Positions 14,158-22,493 of a stretch of 64,000 nucleotides of DNA are shown here, piece after piece. Position numbers and translations under genes: made by a program. The notes below the pieces were generated by a model. It ran no database searches, had not been told where the DNA came from, and saw only the letters and a program-made list of their open reading frames with translations. Numbering within the stretch: position 1 is the first letter of the stretch; each line of letters starts with the position of its first letter. The stretch comes from Paenibacillus lignilyticus (GTDB taxonomy: Bacteria > Bacillota > Bacilli > Paenibacillales > Paenibacillaceae), in NCBI RefSeq assembly GCF_017942085.1, contig NZ_JAGKSP010000003.1, positions 124,001 through 188,000 of the forward strand, written 5' to 3'.

Positions 14158-16632
14158 TTAGCGATATTCAATCAAATTGACTTCCTGAACAGGAAGCGAC
14201 GCGTCGGCCGGAATGAAAAACGACTTGATCTCGCATTTGCCAAAAACGGCGCGCCAAGATCGGTTCAGCATAGGCACTTCAATATCCGATTCAGCGGCAG
14301 CGCCTGACGTTTCATAGCAGCGCAATATCCAACCGTCGCCATCCTCCGCCTGTTTAAAGACAGTGGCCGCCACTTGCCGAGCAGAAATGCGCAGCCCTTC
14401 CATGCGTTGTGGCAGCGAACCCTCGTGATAGGTTTCCCACACGCAGACCGGCGGCACATTGAATTCATATGCTTTGCGCACTACGTCAGACTGGTGCCAG
14501 AAGCCCTTATGCGGCTTAAGCGCATAACCAAACTCTTGAATTCCCTGTTCCATGAACTCTACTTGATCGTCGCGCTCCCCGTAGTGGTCAGCAAAGATCG
14601 GGCTGCGGACAACCGTCATGCGCGCTTCGCTTCCCAAGACGTCGTAAGCGTACTTCCCATTGTTGAGAATGGCAAGTCCACGTACTTCACCTGTTTCCCG
14701 CGACTTGCCGAACACATCGAACCATTGCTGTCCGGGCATTTCTTGGCCGTTCGGTTCACGATGGATGTATCCGTACGGAATTTCAGATACGGACTCCGGC
14801 TGCTCCACATGAACAGGAAAGGATAGTTTCAGCATCTTATGTTTCTCTCGCCAATCGAGCTGCACCTTTACTTGAAGCTCGGCGGCGTTATGCAGCAGAG
14901 TAAAATCTTGACGAAGCGTAGAGCCGTTGTACCGGCTCGTGACGCGGATGATCCCGCGAAGCGGACCGCGCTCGAGCACCTTCACTTCTGCATCCGTGAA
15001 ACACCCGATGAGCTCGCGATAGCTATGCAGCCCATGTCCCCATGTATCGCTATGATGCTCATCGATGACTAGCGGCACTGCACCCGGGCCGCTAAATACT
15101 TCCGTGTTCGTCCGCTTGTCGAGCAGGCTCTTAATCGCACCGGAGTTCGCTGCAAATTCAACGCGCAAAAAAGCATTCTCCAGCACATTCCCTTCTGCGC
15201 TCACCGGTGATTCTACCGCTTGCGCTTCCTGCTCTTTGGTGAGGTAGCACCAGTAAACTCTGTAGCCCATGGCAGGCACGCGAGCCATGAACAGCGTATC
15301 CCAATTGTCTTGTCCATTGGTGCGAGACGCTCGCACGGTCTGCATAGCTACTGGATAACCTTGTTCATCCGACACCGCGGTCATTTTGCGATTCGCATGT
15401 ACAGGCACTTCCACTTCCCAAGATAAAGGATTGAAGACGACGAGCGGCGTACCGCAATCGCCCTGCTCCCAGGACAACCAGTTCTTATCCTTGCTCAGCG
15501 TGCGTATTTCCGGCTTCATCGTATCAATGGACCATGAGATGCGCTGCATGGCCGAGTTAAGCGCCTTTGCTGCAATATGCAGCGCTTCGCCATACGATTC
15601 ACGAGCATCCCGGAAAGCCTCGCGGATGCTGCACCCGCCCATAATGTCGTGGAATTGGTTAAACAGCACATTCTCCCAGCCAAGCTTTAATTGCTCACCC
15701 GGATACTTATGCCCCAGCAGCACGTTAGCGGCCGAAGCGAATTTCTCCGCGTTTAATAGCCGATGCTCCGCGCGCCGGTTGTTCTCCTTCGATTCCGAAT
15801 GCGTGGAGTAGCAGCCTACCGCATGCATCTGCAGCTCGTCCTTCAGCACCGGCAATTCCGGTTGCGCTGCTTCGATTTCCGCAAAATACCGATTCGGCGA
15901 GCTGATAACGATGCGCTCCTTGCCGAGCTTCTCCTGCAGTCCCTTAATCGCTTCCAGATTGCCGATCGTCGGTCCCCCGCCGTGGTTACCGACTCCATAG
16001 AATGTCATATGCGAATGACCGTTCGCATCCGCCATTTCTTCGTGATTTTGCACCTTCTGCTCAAACGGCTTCCCCCAACTGGTGGAATAGCTGTCTGACA
16101 AACGGAACGTGAGGACACGACTGCCATCCTCCGATTCCCACCAGAACAAATTCCGGTCCAGCTCCTTCTCATGTTTCTCGGGACGCATAAAGACGTAATA
16201 GTCCATTCCGCTCTTCTTCAAGATCTGCGGAAGCATGGCGTTATGTCCAAAAGAATCGACGTTGTAGCCGACCTTCGCCATAACGCCGAATTTTTCCTGA
16301 AAATAACGCTGTCCGTACAAGCCATGCCGTGCGAACGATTCTCCGGAAGGCAGATTGCAGTCCGGCTGTATCCACCAGCCGCCAACGATAATCCAGCGTC
16401 CTTCCGCGACGCGAAGTTGGATCTCCTCGAACATATCCGGCGCGTTTTCTTCGACCCAGGCATAATAGGCGGCGCAAGAACGAGTGAAGACGAAATCCGG
16501 AAATTCCTGCAAACGGTCTAGCGCTGAGCGGAAGGTCGCCTTGATCTCTGCATACCCTTCCTGCCATTGCCATAGCCATACCGGATCCAAATGCGCATTG
16601 CCTATCAGATGAATGCTGCTGCTCGTGCTCAT
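14158..16632 (-). CDS. Alpha-mannosidase, glycoside hydrolase family 38
   Basis: The 824-aa cytoplasmic enzyme hydrolyses terminal alpha-mannosyl residues. The N-terminal catalytic domain has the zinc pair in HLIGNAHLDPVWLW (H14, D16) and the nucleophile D126 in GYNVDSFGHNAMLPQ. Helical and C-terminal beta domains follow (MLKLSFPVHVEQPESV, IPYGYIHRE). Length is typical for Firmicute GH38. The ATG overlaps the TGA of the ROK kinase gene as ATGA, so it is the last gene of a four-gene operon with AraC regulator, SIS isomerase and kinase. It has no signal peptide, so it must act on an imported or intracellular mannoside. Confidence 0.93.
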   Translation of the reverse strand: MSTSSSIHLIGNAHLDPVWLWQWQEGYAEIKATFRSALDRLQEFPDFVFTRSCAAYYAWVEENAPDMFEEIQLRVAEGRWIIVGGWWIQPDCNLPSGESFARHGLYGQRYFQEKFGVMAKVGYNVDSFGHNAMLPQILKKSGMDYYVFMRPEKHEKELDRNLFWWESEDGSRVLTFRLSDSYSTSWGKPFEQKVQNHEEMADANGHSHMTFYGVGNHGGGPTIGNLEAIKGLQEKLGKERIVISSPNRYFAEIEAAQPELPVLKDELQMHAVGCYSTHSESKENNRRAEHRLLNAEKFASAANVLLGHKYPGEQLKLGWENVLFNQFHDIMGGCSIREAFRDARESYGEALHIAAKALNSAMQRISWSIDTMKPEIRTLSKDKNWLSWEQGDCGTPLVVFNPLSWEVEVPVHANRKMTAVSDEQGYPVAMQTVRASRTNGQDNWDTLFMARVPAMGYRVYWCYLTKEQEAQAVESPVSAEGNVLENAFLRVEFAANSGAIKSLLDKRTNTEVFSGPGAVPLVIDEHHSDTWGHGLHSYRELIGCFTDAEVKVLERGPLRGIIRVTSRYNGSTLRQDFTLLHNAAELQVKVQLDWREKHKMLKLSFPVHVEQPESVSEIPYGYIHREPNGQEMPGQQWFDVFGKSRETGEVRGLAILNNGKYAYDVLGSEARMTVVRSPIFADHYGERDDQVEFMEQGIQEFGYALKPHKGFWHQSDVVRKAYEFNVPPVCVWETYHEGSLPQRMEGLRISARQVAATVFKQAEDGDGWILRCYETSGAAAESDIEVPMLNRSWRAVFGKCEIKSFFIPADASLPVQEVNLIEYR

Positions 16633-17618
16633 ACTTGAATCTCACCTTTCTCGAGGAGATGATTTAAGGCAACCGACAAGCTGGCATAATCGCCGATTTG
16701 CTCACCCAGTCCTGCCTGCAAGATTTCGCACACGGCGCTGGAGCGAGGAAGAGCTTCGCGTCGCAGCTCCTCCATTACGATCGGCTCCATGATCGCCTTT
16801 TGCCTTCCGTAAATACTTCCGATCACGATACGCTCCGGATTCAGCACGTCGATGAGCAAGGCGAGCGCGCGACCCAGCTGCATGGCGGAGACTCGGTAAA
16901 TTTCTATCGCCACCGGATCTCCTTGCTCTGCCGCGCGGCCTACAATCTCGGCGGTAAGCAAAGGCAGTTCTTCGGCAGTTGTGCAAAATTCCGGCGGATG
17001 GCCATCCGCTAGCCGCTTCGAAACGATGCGCTTGCCAAGCTGTGCGATCCCGCCGCCGCTGCAAAAGCCTTCAAATGAACCGGCTTTGCCGTAACCGGTT
17101 GGACCGTCTTTCTCGAGCCGGATATGACCGACTTCTCCCGCCATATCGTTCGTACCGGAGTAGAGCGCTCCATTCAGAATAAGTCCGGCTCCCATCCCGG
17201 TGCCGAAAGTCAGGAAAATCATATTGGAACTGCCTTTCCCTGCGCCCCACTTCCACTCCGCCAGCGCGCATGCGTTAGCGTCATTTTGAAGCGCCGATGG
17301 AACGCCATAACGACGGGTAAACGGCGACACGATATCTACCGCGTTCCAGCCCTTCAGGTTAGGTGGGGACAATACGAGTCCGCGGCGACTGTCGAGCGGT
17401 CCTCCACAGCTGATGCCTATAGCCGCCAGCTCTTCTCCGGGACGATTCTCCAGTTCTTTATCGAGCGCGTTCAATAGCTGCTCAATCGCTTCTTCCGGTG
17501 TGCTTGGCGTATGGAAGCGGGTTTTCGAGACGATTTGGATGGTGCCGTCTCCAATCAGAACCCCAAGGCTAACCGCGCACTTTGTGCCTCCAATATCAAT
17601 TCCAGCAAGCAGCTTCAT
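16629..17618 (-). CDS. ROK-family sugar kinase
   Basis: About 329 aa from ATG 17618, which overlaps the SIS-gene stop (ATGA) and gives MKLLAGIDIGGTK, the ATP-binding start of ROK kinases. Sugar-binding segments GISCGGPLD, QNDANACALAEWKWG and TFGTGMGAGLI are present. The usual zinc-binding CxCGxxGCxE after GHIRLEKDG is replaced by GYGKAGSFEGFCSG, as in the zinc-less subgroup of ROK proteins. It probably phosphorylates a hexose (mannose, fructose, allose or N-acyl sugar) released by the mannosidase. There is no DNA-binding domain, so it is an enzyme rather than a NagC-type repressor. Confidence 0.88.
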   Translation of the reverse strand: MKLLAGIDIGGTKCAVSLGVLIGDGTIQIVSKTRFHTPSTPEEAIEQLLNALDKELENRPGEELAAIGISCGGPLDSRRGLVLSPPNLKGWNAVDIVSPFTRRYGVPSALQNDANACALAEWKWGAGKGSSNMIFLTFGTGMGAGLILNGALYSGTNDMAGEVGHIRLEKDGPTGYGKAGSFEGFCSGGGIAQLGKRIVSKRLADGHPPEFCTTAEELPLLTAEIVGRAAEQGDPVAIEIYRVSAMQLGRALALLIDVLNPERIVIGSIYGRQKAIMEPIVMEELRREALPRSSAVCEILQAGLGEQIGDYASLSVALNHLLEKGEIQV

Positions 17619-18250
17619 TGTCCGAAGAACACCTCCTCGACAGCGAGGCATATGGCATGGTAGACAGGCAGATGCCGCTCCTGTATGTCCAGCGTAAGCT
17701 CGTAAGGGACGCGAATCGACACGTCGCATAACGATTTGAGAAGTCCTCCGTCTGAGCCCGTCATTCCGATGGTGTGCATGCCAAGTGCCCTGGCCACCTG
17801 TATCGCTCTTACGACGTTTGGGGAATTGCCGGATGTGCTGAGTCCAATGAGCACGTCTCCCTTGCAGCCGTAACCGTATACCTGCTGCGCGAATACCGTT
17901 TCTGCCGAGACATCATTGGCAAAGGCCGTCATCAACGCGGTATGGCTAACCAGCGAGATTGCCGGAAGCGCGCCTTGCAGCCGATCCGCAATATAGCAGC
18001 CTTCATCCGGGAACAGTTCATTAAGCGTCGTTCTGAATTGCGATGGAATCGGCCGTTTGGACATAAATCCCTTCATCAGTTCGCCGACAATATGCTCGCT
18101 GTCCGATGCGCTCCCGCCATTGCCGCAGACGAGCAGCTTGCCGCCGTTTCTGAATGAACCGATTAGCAGTTGGCAAGCTTGTTCGGTTTCGCCGGCGCAT
18201 ACTTGAAGCTCCGGATATTTGTCAACCATCGCTTGGATGTTACGTTGCAT
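17615..18250 (-). CDS. SIS-domain sugar-phosphate isomerase (GmhA-like)
   Basis: A 211-aa protein with the SIS fold of GmhA/DiaA: VCGNGGSASDSEHIVGELMK (phosphate-binding), AFANDVSAETVFAQQVYG, and the second phosphate loop GLSTSGNSPNVVRAI. It resembles sedoheptulose-7-phosphate isomerases but here stands between an AraC regulator and a ROK kinase and not with heptose genes. Its substrate may thus be a hexose-6-phosphate made by the kinase. The protein contains an extra segment SKRPIPSQFRTTLNELFPDE not present in short GmhA proteins. GGGGGAC is the site before the ATG; it begins seven bases after the regulator stop. Confidence 0.85.
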   Translation of the reverse strand: MQRNIQAMVDKYPELQVCAGETEQACQLLIGSFRNGGKLLVCGNGGSASDSEHIVGELMKGFMSKRPIPSQFRTTLNELFPDEGCYIADRLQGALPAISLVSHTALMTAFANDVSAETVFAQQVYGYGCKGDVLIGLSTSGNSPNVVRAIQVARALGMHTIGMTGSDGGLLKSLCDVSIRVPYELTLDIQERHLPVYHAICLAVEEVFFGQ

Positions 18251-18256
18251 GTCCCC

Positions 18257-19183
18257 CTACTCCCCTCTTCTGTCACGGCTGCTGACCATCTCACTGGCTT
18301 CATAATAGAGGTTTCGAAATCGAGATGGCGTTACCATCGCCACCTGAGCAAATAAGGTCGAGAAATAAAATTCGTTCTTCAAGCCAACAGCGAGCGCGAT
18401 TTGCTTCATCGACATCGGGGTTTCGATTAACAATTTCTTCGCTTGCCGAATGCGAATGTCGTTCAACTTCTCGATGACCGTCACGCCCGTTTGCTGTTTG
18501 AACTGTCGGGCCAGCGTCCGATAACTAACGTGGAGGCCGCTTGCGATGTCTTGCACTCGCAATTCGTTCGCGTAGTAAGCGTTTAAGTACATCAATGTCT
18601 GCTTGACTATGAGGTCGTTATGATCATGCGCTTGCATTGACGGGACCGGCGAATCGGCCCGCCAGTCTTCGAATAAGCCTGTCAACCAACCCGCAAAAGC
18701 GGTTCGCAGCGCCAATACGCCAATATCCGAACGAAGATCGAGCAGCGGTTGGACCGTTTCGGGCTTAAACGCGTATGGCCGAATCTGAGAGAAACAGCGA
18801 ATAAACTCCGCCTCTTCCGTCGTGCCGCTGCTGGCTTCGCCCGGCTCCTCGACGATTTGCCAACGCAGGCAAAATCCATCATCCTTCTCTCCCCGTTGAT
18901 GCCGATGCGAATGAACGATACCCGGCGGAATCAAATAGGATTGTCCTGCTTCAATCCGAAATTCGCAGCCGGCGATTGTCGTGCTCAGCGCACCTTCCGA
19001 AACATAATTGAATTCATACCAAGGATGCCGATGCGAAGGAGGCGCCCACTCCTCCTCATGCTCAGCCGACAGCGCGTCTAACAGCGTGATCGTAAGACCA
19101 CCGATACGGATTGGCTGAAGCATAAGTAAGCGTAACAGTCGAAGCGGAATCGCGTAAGCGGTTGCACCATTCCCTGCATTCAT
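18257..19183 (-). CDS. AraC-family transcriptional regulator of the mannosidase operon
   Basis: A 308-aa regulator. The N-terminal cupin-type sensing domain is visible at HRHPWYEFNYVSEGAL and IEAGQSYLIPPGIVHSHRHQ. Two helix-turn-helix motifs lie at the C-terminus (NELRVQDIASGLHVSYRTLA and MSMKQIALAVGLKNEFYFST). It is the first gene of the minus-strand operon AraC-SIS-ROK-GH38 and likely responds to a sugar and activates this operon. GGGGGAGGAG precedes the ATG. The operon order is itself the main evidence for the target. Confidence 0.9.
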   Translation of the reverse strand: MNAGNGATAYAIPLRLLRLLMLQPIRIGGLTITLLDALSAEHEEEWAPPSHRHPWYEFNYVSEGALSTTIAGCEFRIEAGQSYLIPPGIVHSHRHQRGEKDDGFCLRWQIVEEPGEASSGTTEEAEFIRCFSQIRPYAFKPETVQPLLDLRSDIGVLALRTAFAGWLTGLFEDWRADSPVPSMQAHDHNDLIVKQTLMYLNAYYANELRVQDIASGLHVSYRTLARQFKQQTGVTVIEKLNDIRIRQAKKLLIETPMSMKQIALAVGLKNEFYFSTLFAQVAMVTPSRFRNLYYEASEMVSSRDRRGE

Positions 19184-19436
19184 CTCTCCTCCCCCTCACT
19201 AATCCACATTATAGTGAAATCCAGAAATGCCTGTATGACAGATTAACAGTATTTTTTATAAAATCCTGCCAACTTAACTATCCTCCTGCATCCACATGAG
19301 GATCTGATCCTTTAAGTTAATATTCGGTGAATGATTATGCATTCCTACTCTCAGCTGCATTTCTGCCTGTTTTCGACGGTAAGAGCTCATTATTGCGACT
19401 CTCATCAGCACCACTGCCGCGAGCCGCGCCATAGCG

Positions 19437-19470
19437 AAAAGAACCAAGCCCGTAAACTCGGGCTTGGTTC
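19437..19470 (-). terminator. Rho-independent terminator after the isomerase remnant
   Basis: GAACCAAGCCCG / CGGGCTTGGTTC perfect 12-bp stem with a 6-base loop, followed on the minus strand by TTTTCGC. It is the surviving terminator of the decayed isomerase gene that ends at 19484. Confidence 0.8.
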
Positions 19471-19483
19471 CTTCATACCATGT

Positions 19484-19675
19484 CTATTTATATCCCTCAG
19501 CTACCGGGTTCGGAACGAAAACTCCGCCCCGGCACCGTTTCAAGTAGTTCAACGCATGGACTTGTCCGGTCATCTCCAGCTCGTCTTTGTAAACGGGATC
19601 ATGCCAGCGATGTCCCAGGCTATCGTTGCGTCTTTGCCGTGAACATGAAACACTTTATCCACCCATTTGCACACC
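19484..19675 (-). pseudogene. Remnant of a sugar phosphate isomerase/epimerase (TIM barrel)
   Basis: Two pieces of the C-terminal part of an AP-endonuclease-2-type isomerase remain on the minus strand in different frames. The first is VDKVFHVHGKDATIAWD (the metal-binding HxHGKD strand), the second RWHDPVYKDELEMTGQVHAL plus NYLKRCRGGVFVPNPVAEGY to a TAG. About 50 residues between them, the whole N-terminus and the start are lost. Given its position next to the mannosidase operon it may once have served the same pathway. The nearest intact relative in the window is at 36.4-37.4 kb, but the tails differ. Confidence 0.65.
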
Positions 19676-19740
19676 ACTCTTTGGATGAAGTATTTTTCTA
19701 TGGTCAGTATAGCACTGTTCAGAACAATTTCGTGAATTCT

Positions 19741-19986
19741 TCATTTAACCCAGTGAATTTGTTTACATATCCGATGATAATCCTCCAACGTGTCGTGAAC
19801 GGTAAAATTGCTTGTCGGATAGTTGATGGACGAATATTCGTAGAGCAGGATTGCACCATGCTGCAGCTGCCAGGCCGTATGAATGCGGATCACTTTTCTT
19901 CCCTCTACCATCACCTCATCGACTACGCTCCTGATGATATCGTTGGAGTGCATCGGAATTTCACTTTCCAGCACATTGCAGCTCAT
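19741..19986 (-). CDS. Small hypothetical protein
   Basis: An 81-aa protein beginning MSCNVLESEIPMHSNDIIRS. AGGGGG lies seven bases before the ATG, the main reason to believe it. The text is mixed and soluble (VRSVVDEVMVEGRKVIRIHT-like middle, WQLQHGAILLYEYSS), with no membrane segment or known motif. It lies between a decayed isomerase and a promoter for a divergent AraC gene. I do not recognise it. Confidence 0.55.
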   Translation of the reverse strand: MSCNVLESEIPMHSNDIIRSVVDEVMVEGRKVIRIHTAWQLQHGAILLYEYSSINYPTSNFTVHDTLEDYHRICKQIHWVK

Positions 19987-20088
19987 TCTATTTCCCCCTT
20001 CGACTGAAATGACTGCCCTTTGCGGATAGTTTATCGCATCTCCCCCTTAACACCAATGTCGATTGTCGGCGTAATAACTAACCAAATC

Positions 20089-20097
20089 TGATATAAT
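20089..20097 (+). promoter_or_regulatory. Extended -10 promoter element for the AraC gene
   Basis: TGATATAAT (TG-n-TATAAT, an extended -10 for the main sigma factor) ends 21 bases before the start codon at 20119. No good -35 stands 17 bases upstream, which fits an extended -10 promoter. Confidence 0.55.
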
Positions 20098-20118
20098 ACG
20101 AGTGTGGGAGGCGGTATC

Positions 20119-21213
20119 ATGAATTATGAAGAATTGGATCGTATTTTATATGAATTAACGGATTTGGAGGCCCATTTACAAGATAAGGAGCTCTCCGATG
20201 ACATGATTAGAAATCGCATTCTTTCTCGTGCTTTGTCTGATGATAGGCTCTCCGGCCAAAATAATTCTCGCGTTCATGCTGCTTCTTCTATGCCCGTTAC
20301 CCATCCATCCGCGTACCATTATTCATTAGAGGGCGATGTGCTTCGATTGAACGTGACCGGGGAAGTCTTCGCCATCTCCAGGCATACGAGGTTTGTCCAA
20401 ATGGTCAAGCACACCCATAACTTATTTGAGATGAACTATGTATACAGCGGAACCTTTTATCAAGAAATTCAAGGAGAACGGTTTGAATTTAAGGAAGGCG
20501 ATTTGATTATTCTCAATAAGAATGTGGAGCATTCCATCGACAAGGTAGGCGCGAATGACATCCTCATAAACGTCTTAGCGAAGAATGAGTTTTTTGACAG
20601 CTCCTTTATTTACAACATTCTTGGGGTTGAAATTCTTGGTAAAACCATAGCCTCCATCCTTACGGATACGTCCAGAGAAAAGAACTTTCTATTATTCCAT
20701 ACGTCGAACAATTGGCAAATCAAACAAACGATCCAGAACCTCTTATGCGAATCCTTCGGAAGCAAACAGGCAAACCCTGAGATTCTCAAAGCCTATCTGA
20801 CGATCCTGTTCACCAGGCTGTTGAAAAGCGACAGCTACGAATTGTTCTTGAACAAAGGGGGTAAAAAATCGAATATTTCCATCATGGAATTACTGGCCTA
20901 CATCAAACAAAACTATCTAAACATGACATTAGAACAAACAGCCGAGCATTTTCGTTATTCGGCTGAGCATCTGGGGCGAATCATCAAAAATGTGACCGGA
21001 AAAACCTTCTCTTCATTGGTACAGGAGCAAAAGTTCATTCACGCTGCGCTGCAATTAAAGCTAACGGATCAGACCATCGAGGAGATTGCCAAAGAAATCG
21101 GCTATCAAAATCTAACCTTTTTCTATAGGAAGTTTCATGCTTTCTATGGAGTTACGCCAAAAGCGTACCGCAAATGGGTCAAGCAAGACGAAGGCAATCC
21201 AATGCCGCTATGA
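20119..21213 (+). CDS. AraC-family regulator with N-terminal cupin
   Basis: About 364 aa from the ATG at 20119, preceded by GGAGG at seven bases. A helical leader (MNYEELDRILYELTDLEAHL) precedes a cupin-type domain (MVKHTHNLFEMNYVYSGTFY, KEGDLIILNKNVEHSID). The C-terminal HTH pair is LEQTAEHFRYSAEHLGRIIK and QTIEEIAKEIGYQNLTFFYR. This architecture occurs in Paenibacillus regulators of sugar utilisation. No obvious target operon adjoins: the downstream genes are convergent, so its regulon is elsewhere or includes the divergent small gene. Confidence 0.88.
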   Translation: MNYEELDRILYELTDLEAHLQDKELSDDMIRNRILSRALSDDRLSGQNNSRVHAASSMPVTHPSAYHYSLEGDVLRLNVTGEVFAISRHTRFVQMVKHTHNLFEMNYVYSGTFYQEIQGERFEFKEGDLIILNKNVEHSIDKVGANDILINVLAKNEFFDSSFIYNILGVEILGKTIASILTDTSREKNFLLFHTSNNWQIKQTIQNLLCESFGSKQANPEILKAYLTILFTRLLKSDSYELFLNKGGKKSNISIMELLAYIKQNYLNMTLEQTAEHFRYSAEHLGRIIKNVTGKTFSSLVQEQKFIHAALQLKLTDQTIEEIAKEIGYQNLTFFYRKFHAFYGVTPKAYRKWVKQDEGNPMPL

Positions 21214-21226
21214 TAGCACGCTAAAT

Positions 21227-21260
21227 AAGGAGCAGTTTGCCGTCAAGCAAACAACTCCTT
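21227..21260. terminator. Terminator hairpin between convergent genes
   Basis: AAGGAGcaGTTTGC pairs with GCAAACaaCTCCTT around CGTCA, two stacked helices with a small bulge, 13 bases after the AraC stop and 21 before the glycosyltransferase stop. There is no long T-run. Confidence 0.6.
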
Positions 21261-21281
21261 AAACACGCCGCGACTGCTCCC

Positions 21282-22493
21282 TTATCGAACGTTCTCCCGG
21301 GCCGATTCTCTCAACAAGCGCAAGCGCGCCATTGCCGGTGCCGGGAGCGCGCAGATCCTGGCGATGTAACGGTCAAACTTCTCGCCCAGCACCTCGTGCT
21401 GAAACTCCGACTTGGCTCTGTGGCAGCCATCCCGCACCAACCGTTCGCGAAGCTTGGTATCCTTCGCCAGACGAACGACGCTTTCGGCGATTTCTTCCGT
21501 CGATTGCGGATCGACGAGCAGCCCGGTCACACCGTCCAGCACTGCCTCCGATGCCCCTCCGGAACGACCGGCGATAACCGGAATTCCCACGGAAGCCGCC
21601 TCCAAATACACGATTCCGAATCCTTCCGCATCTCCTCGCCCCAACTCCCGGCTCACCATGATGAATTGATGCGACAGATTATAGTACGCATTCAACCGCT
21701 CGCTTCCGCTCACTCGGCCCGCGAACAGTACGTCGCCCGCAACGCCCGTTGATCGGGCAAGCTGCTCCAGCCGTTGTCGGTCCGGACCGTCGCCAACGAT
21801 CAGATACACCGCGTTAGGGATGCGTTCCAGAATGGACGGCATGGCTTGGATCACCCGATCATGCCCTTTGCGCGTAACCAATCGTCCGACCGACAGCAGC
21901 ACGTATTTCCCTTCGAGCCCGTGCGCCCTTGCCAGTTCGTATTCGATTGGCTGTTTCTCAAACACGCGCTCGACGCCGGGGTTGACGATGCCAATACGCC
22001 GCGGATCGACGCCGTAGTCTTCCACCAGCTTCTTCGTGAAATGACTGTTCGTCAGCACACCGTCTGCGTTGCGCAAGATCAGCTTCACGATCGCATTCAG
22101 TCCCATGAACCGCCTAAACATGAGCATATCCATACCGTGCGTAGATATGACATAACGACGCCCGCCGAAAACCCGAAACAGCAAACCGATAAACCCGATC
22201 AACACGTAGCCGTACAGTGTCACGTCCGGCTCTTCGCTGCGCAGAGTCCTGCGCACCAGGCGAAACAATCGTCCCCAACTGGTCAGGTTCACCCGCTCCT
22301 CCTGCAAGAACGGCCCGCGATGAATACGGAATGGGAGCCCTTGATCGAATGCGCCGCTCCCTGGATATTCCGGCGCGATGACGGTCATCTTGTGCTTGCT
22401 ATGTAACGACAAGTTAAAGTAATAATTCTGCATGCCGCCAATGCCCGGCGGAAACACGCCTGATACGAGAACGATTTTTCTACGCTTCGTCAT
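21282..22493 (-). CDS. Family 4 glycosyltransferase
   Basis: A 403-aa GT-B-fold transferase. The N-terminal glycine-rich loop VSGVFPPGIGGMQNYYFNLS and the C-terminal donor site LSVGRLVTRKGHDRVIQAM and EGFGIVYLEAASVGIPVIAG (E-x7-E motif) are characteristic of GT4. It presumably transfers a nucleotide-sugar or dolichol-type hexose to a lipid or glycan. Its first 14 bases overlap the 3' end of the upstream UPF0104 gene, and the pair is typical of loci making or exporting a glycolipid. GGTGAGG stands before the ATG. Confidence 0.9.
   Translation of the reverse strand: MTKRRKIVLVSGVFPPGIGGMQNYYFNLSLHSKHKMTVIAPEYPGSGAFDQGLPFRIHRGPFLQEERVNLTSWGRLFRLVRRTLRSEEPDVTLYGYVLIGFIGLLFRVFGGRRYVISTHGMDMLMFRRFMGLNAIVKLILRNADGVLTNSHFTKKLVEDYGVDPRRIGIVNPGVERVFEKQPIEYELARAHGLEGKYVLLSVGRLVTRKGHDRVIQAMPSILERIPNAVYLIVGDGPDRQRLEQLARSTGVAGDVLFAGRVSGSERLNAYYNLSHQFIMVSRELGRGDAEGFGIVYLEAASVGIPVIAGRSGGASEAVLDGVTGLLVDPQSTEEIAESVVRLAKDTKLRERLVRDGCHRAKSEFQHEVLGEKFDRYIARICALPAPAMARLRLLRESARENVR

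Larger units (their letters stand above)
19184..20118. other. Gap with a gene remnant and one small gene
   Basis: About 930 bases between the mannosidase operon and the next AraC gene. The section 19184-19436 shows no coding signal and should hold the promoter of the AraC-SIS-ROK-GH38 operon. 19437-19675 holds a terminator and an isomerase remnant, 19741-19986 a small gene, and 20089-20097 a promoter element; each is listed separately. Confidence 0.6.

Noticed and set aside
16979..17182. Short plus-strand frames within the ROK kinase gene
   Set aside because: All lie opposite a complete kinase reading frame and lack ribosome sites.
17774..18157. Long plus-strand reading frame opposite the SIS isomerase gene
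   Set aside because: It is antisense to a gene with clear family motifs, has no ribosome site and low-complexity basic composition.
21774..22406. 210-codon plus-strand frame opposite the GT4 gene
   Set aside because: Antisense shadow of a well supported glycosyltransferase; His/Gln/Arg-rich text typical for the reverse frame of GC-rich codons.
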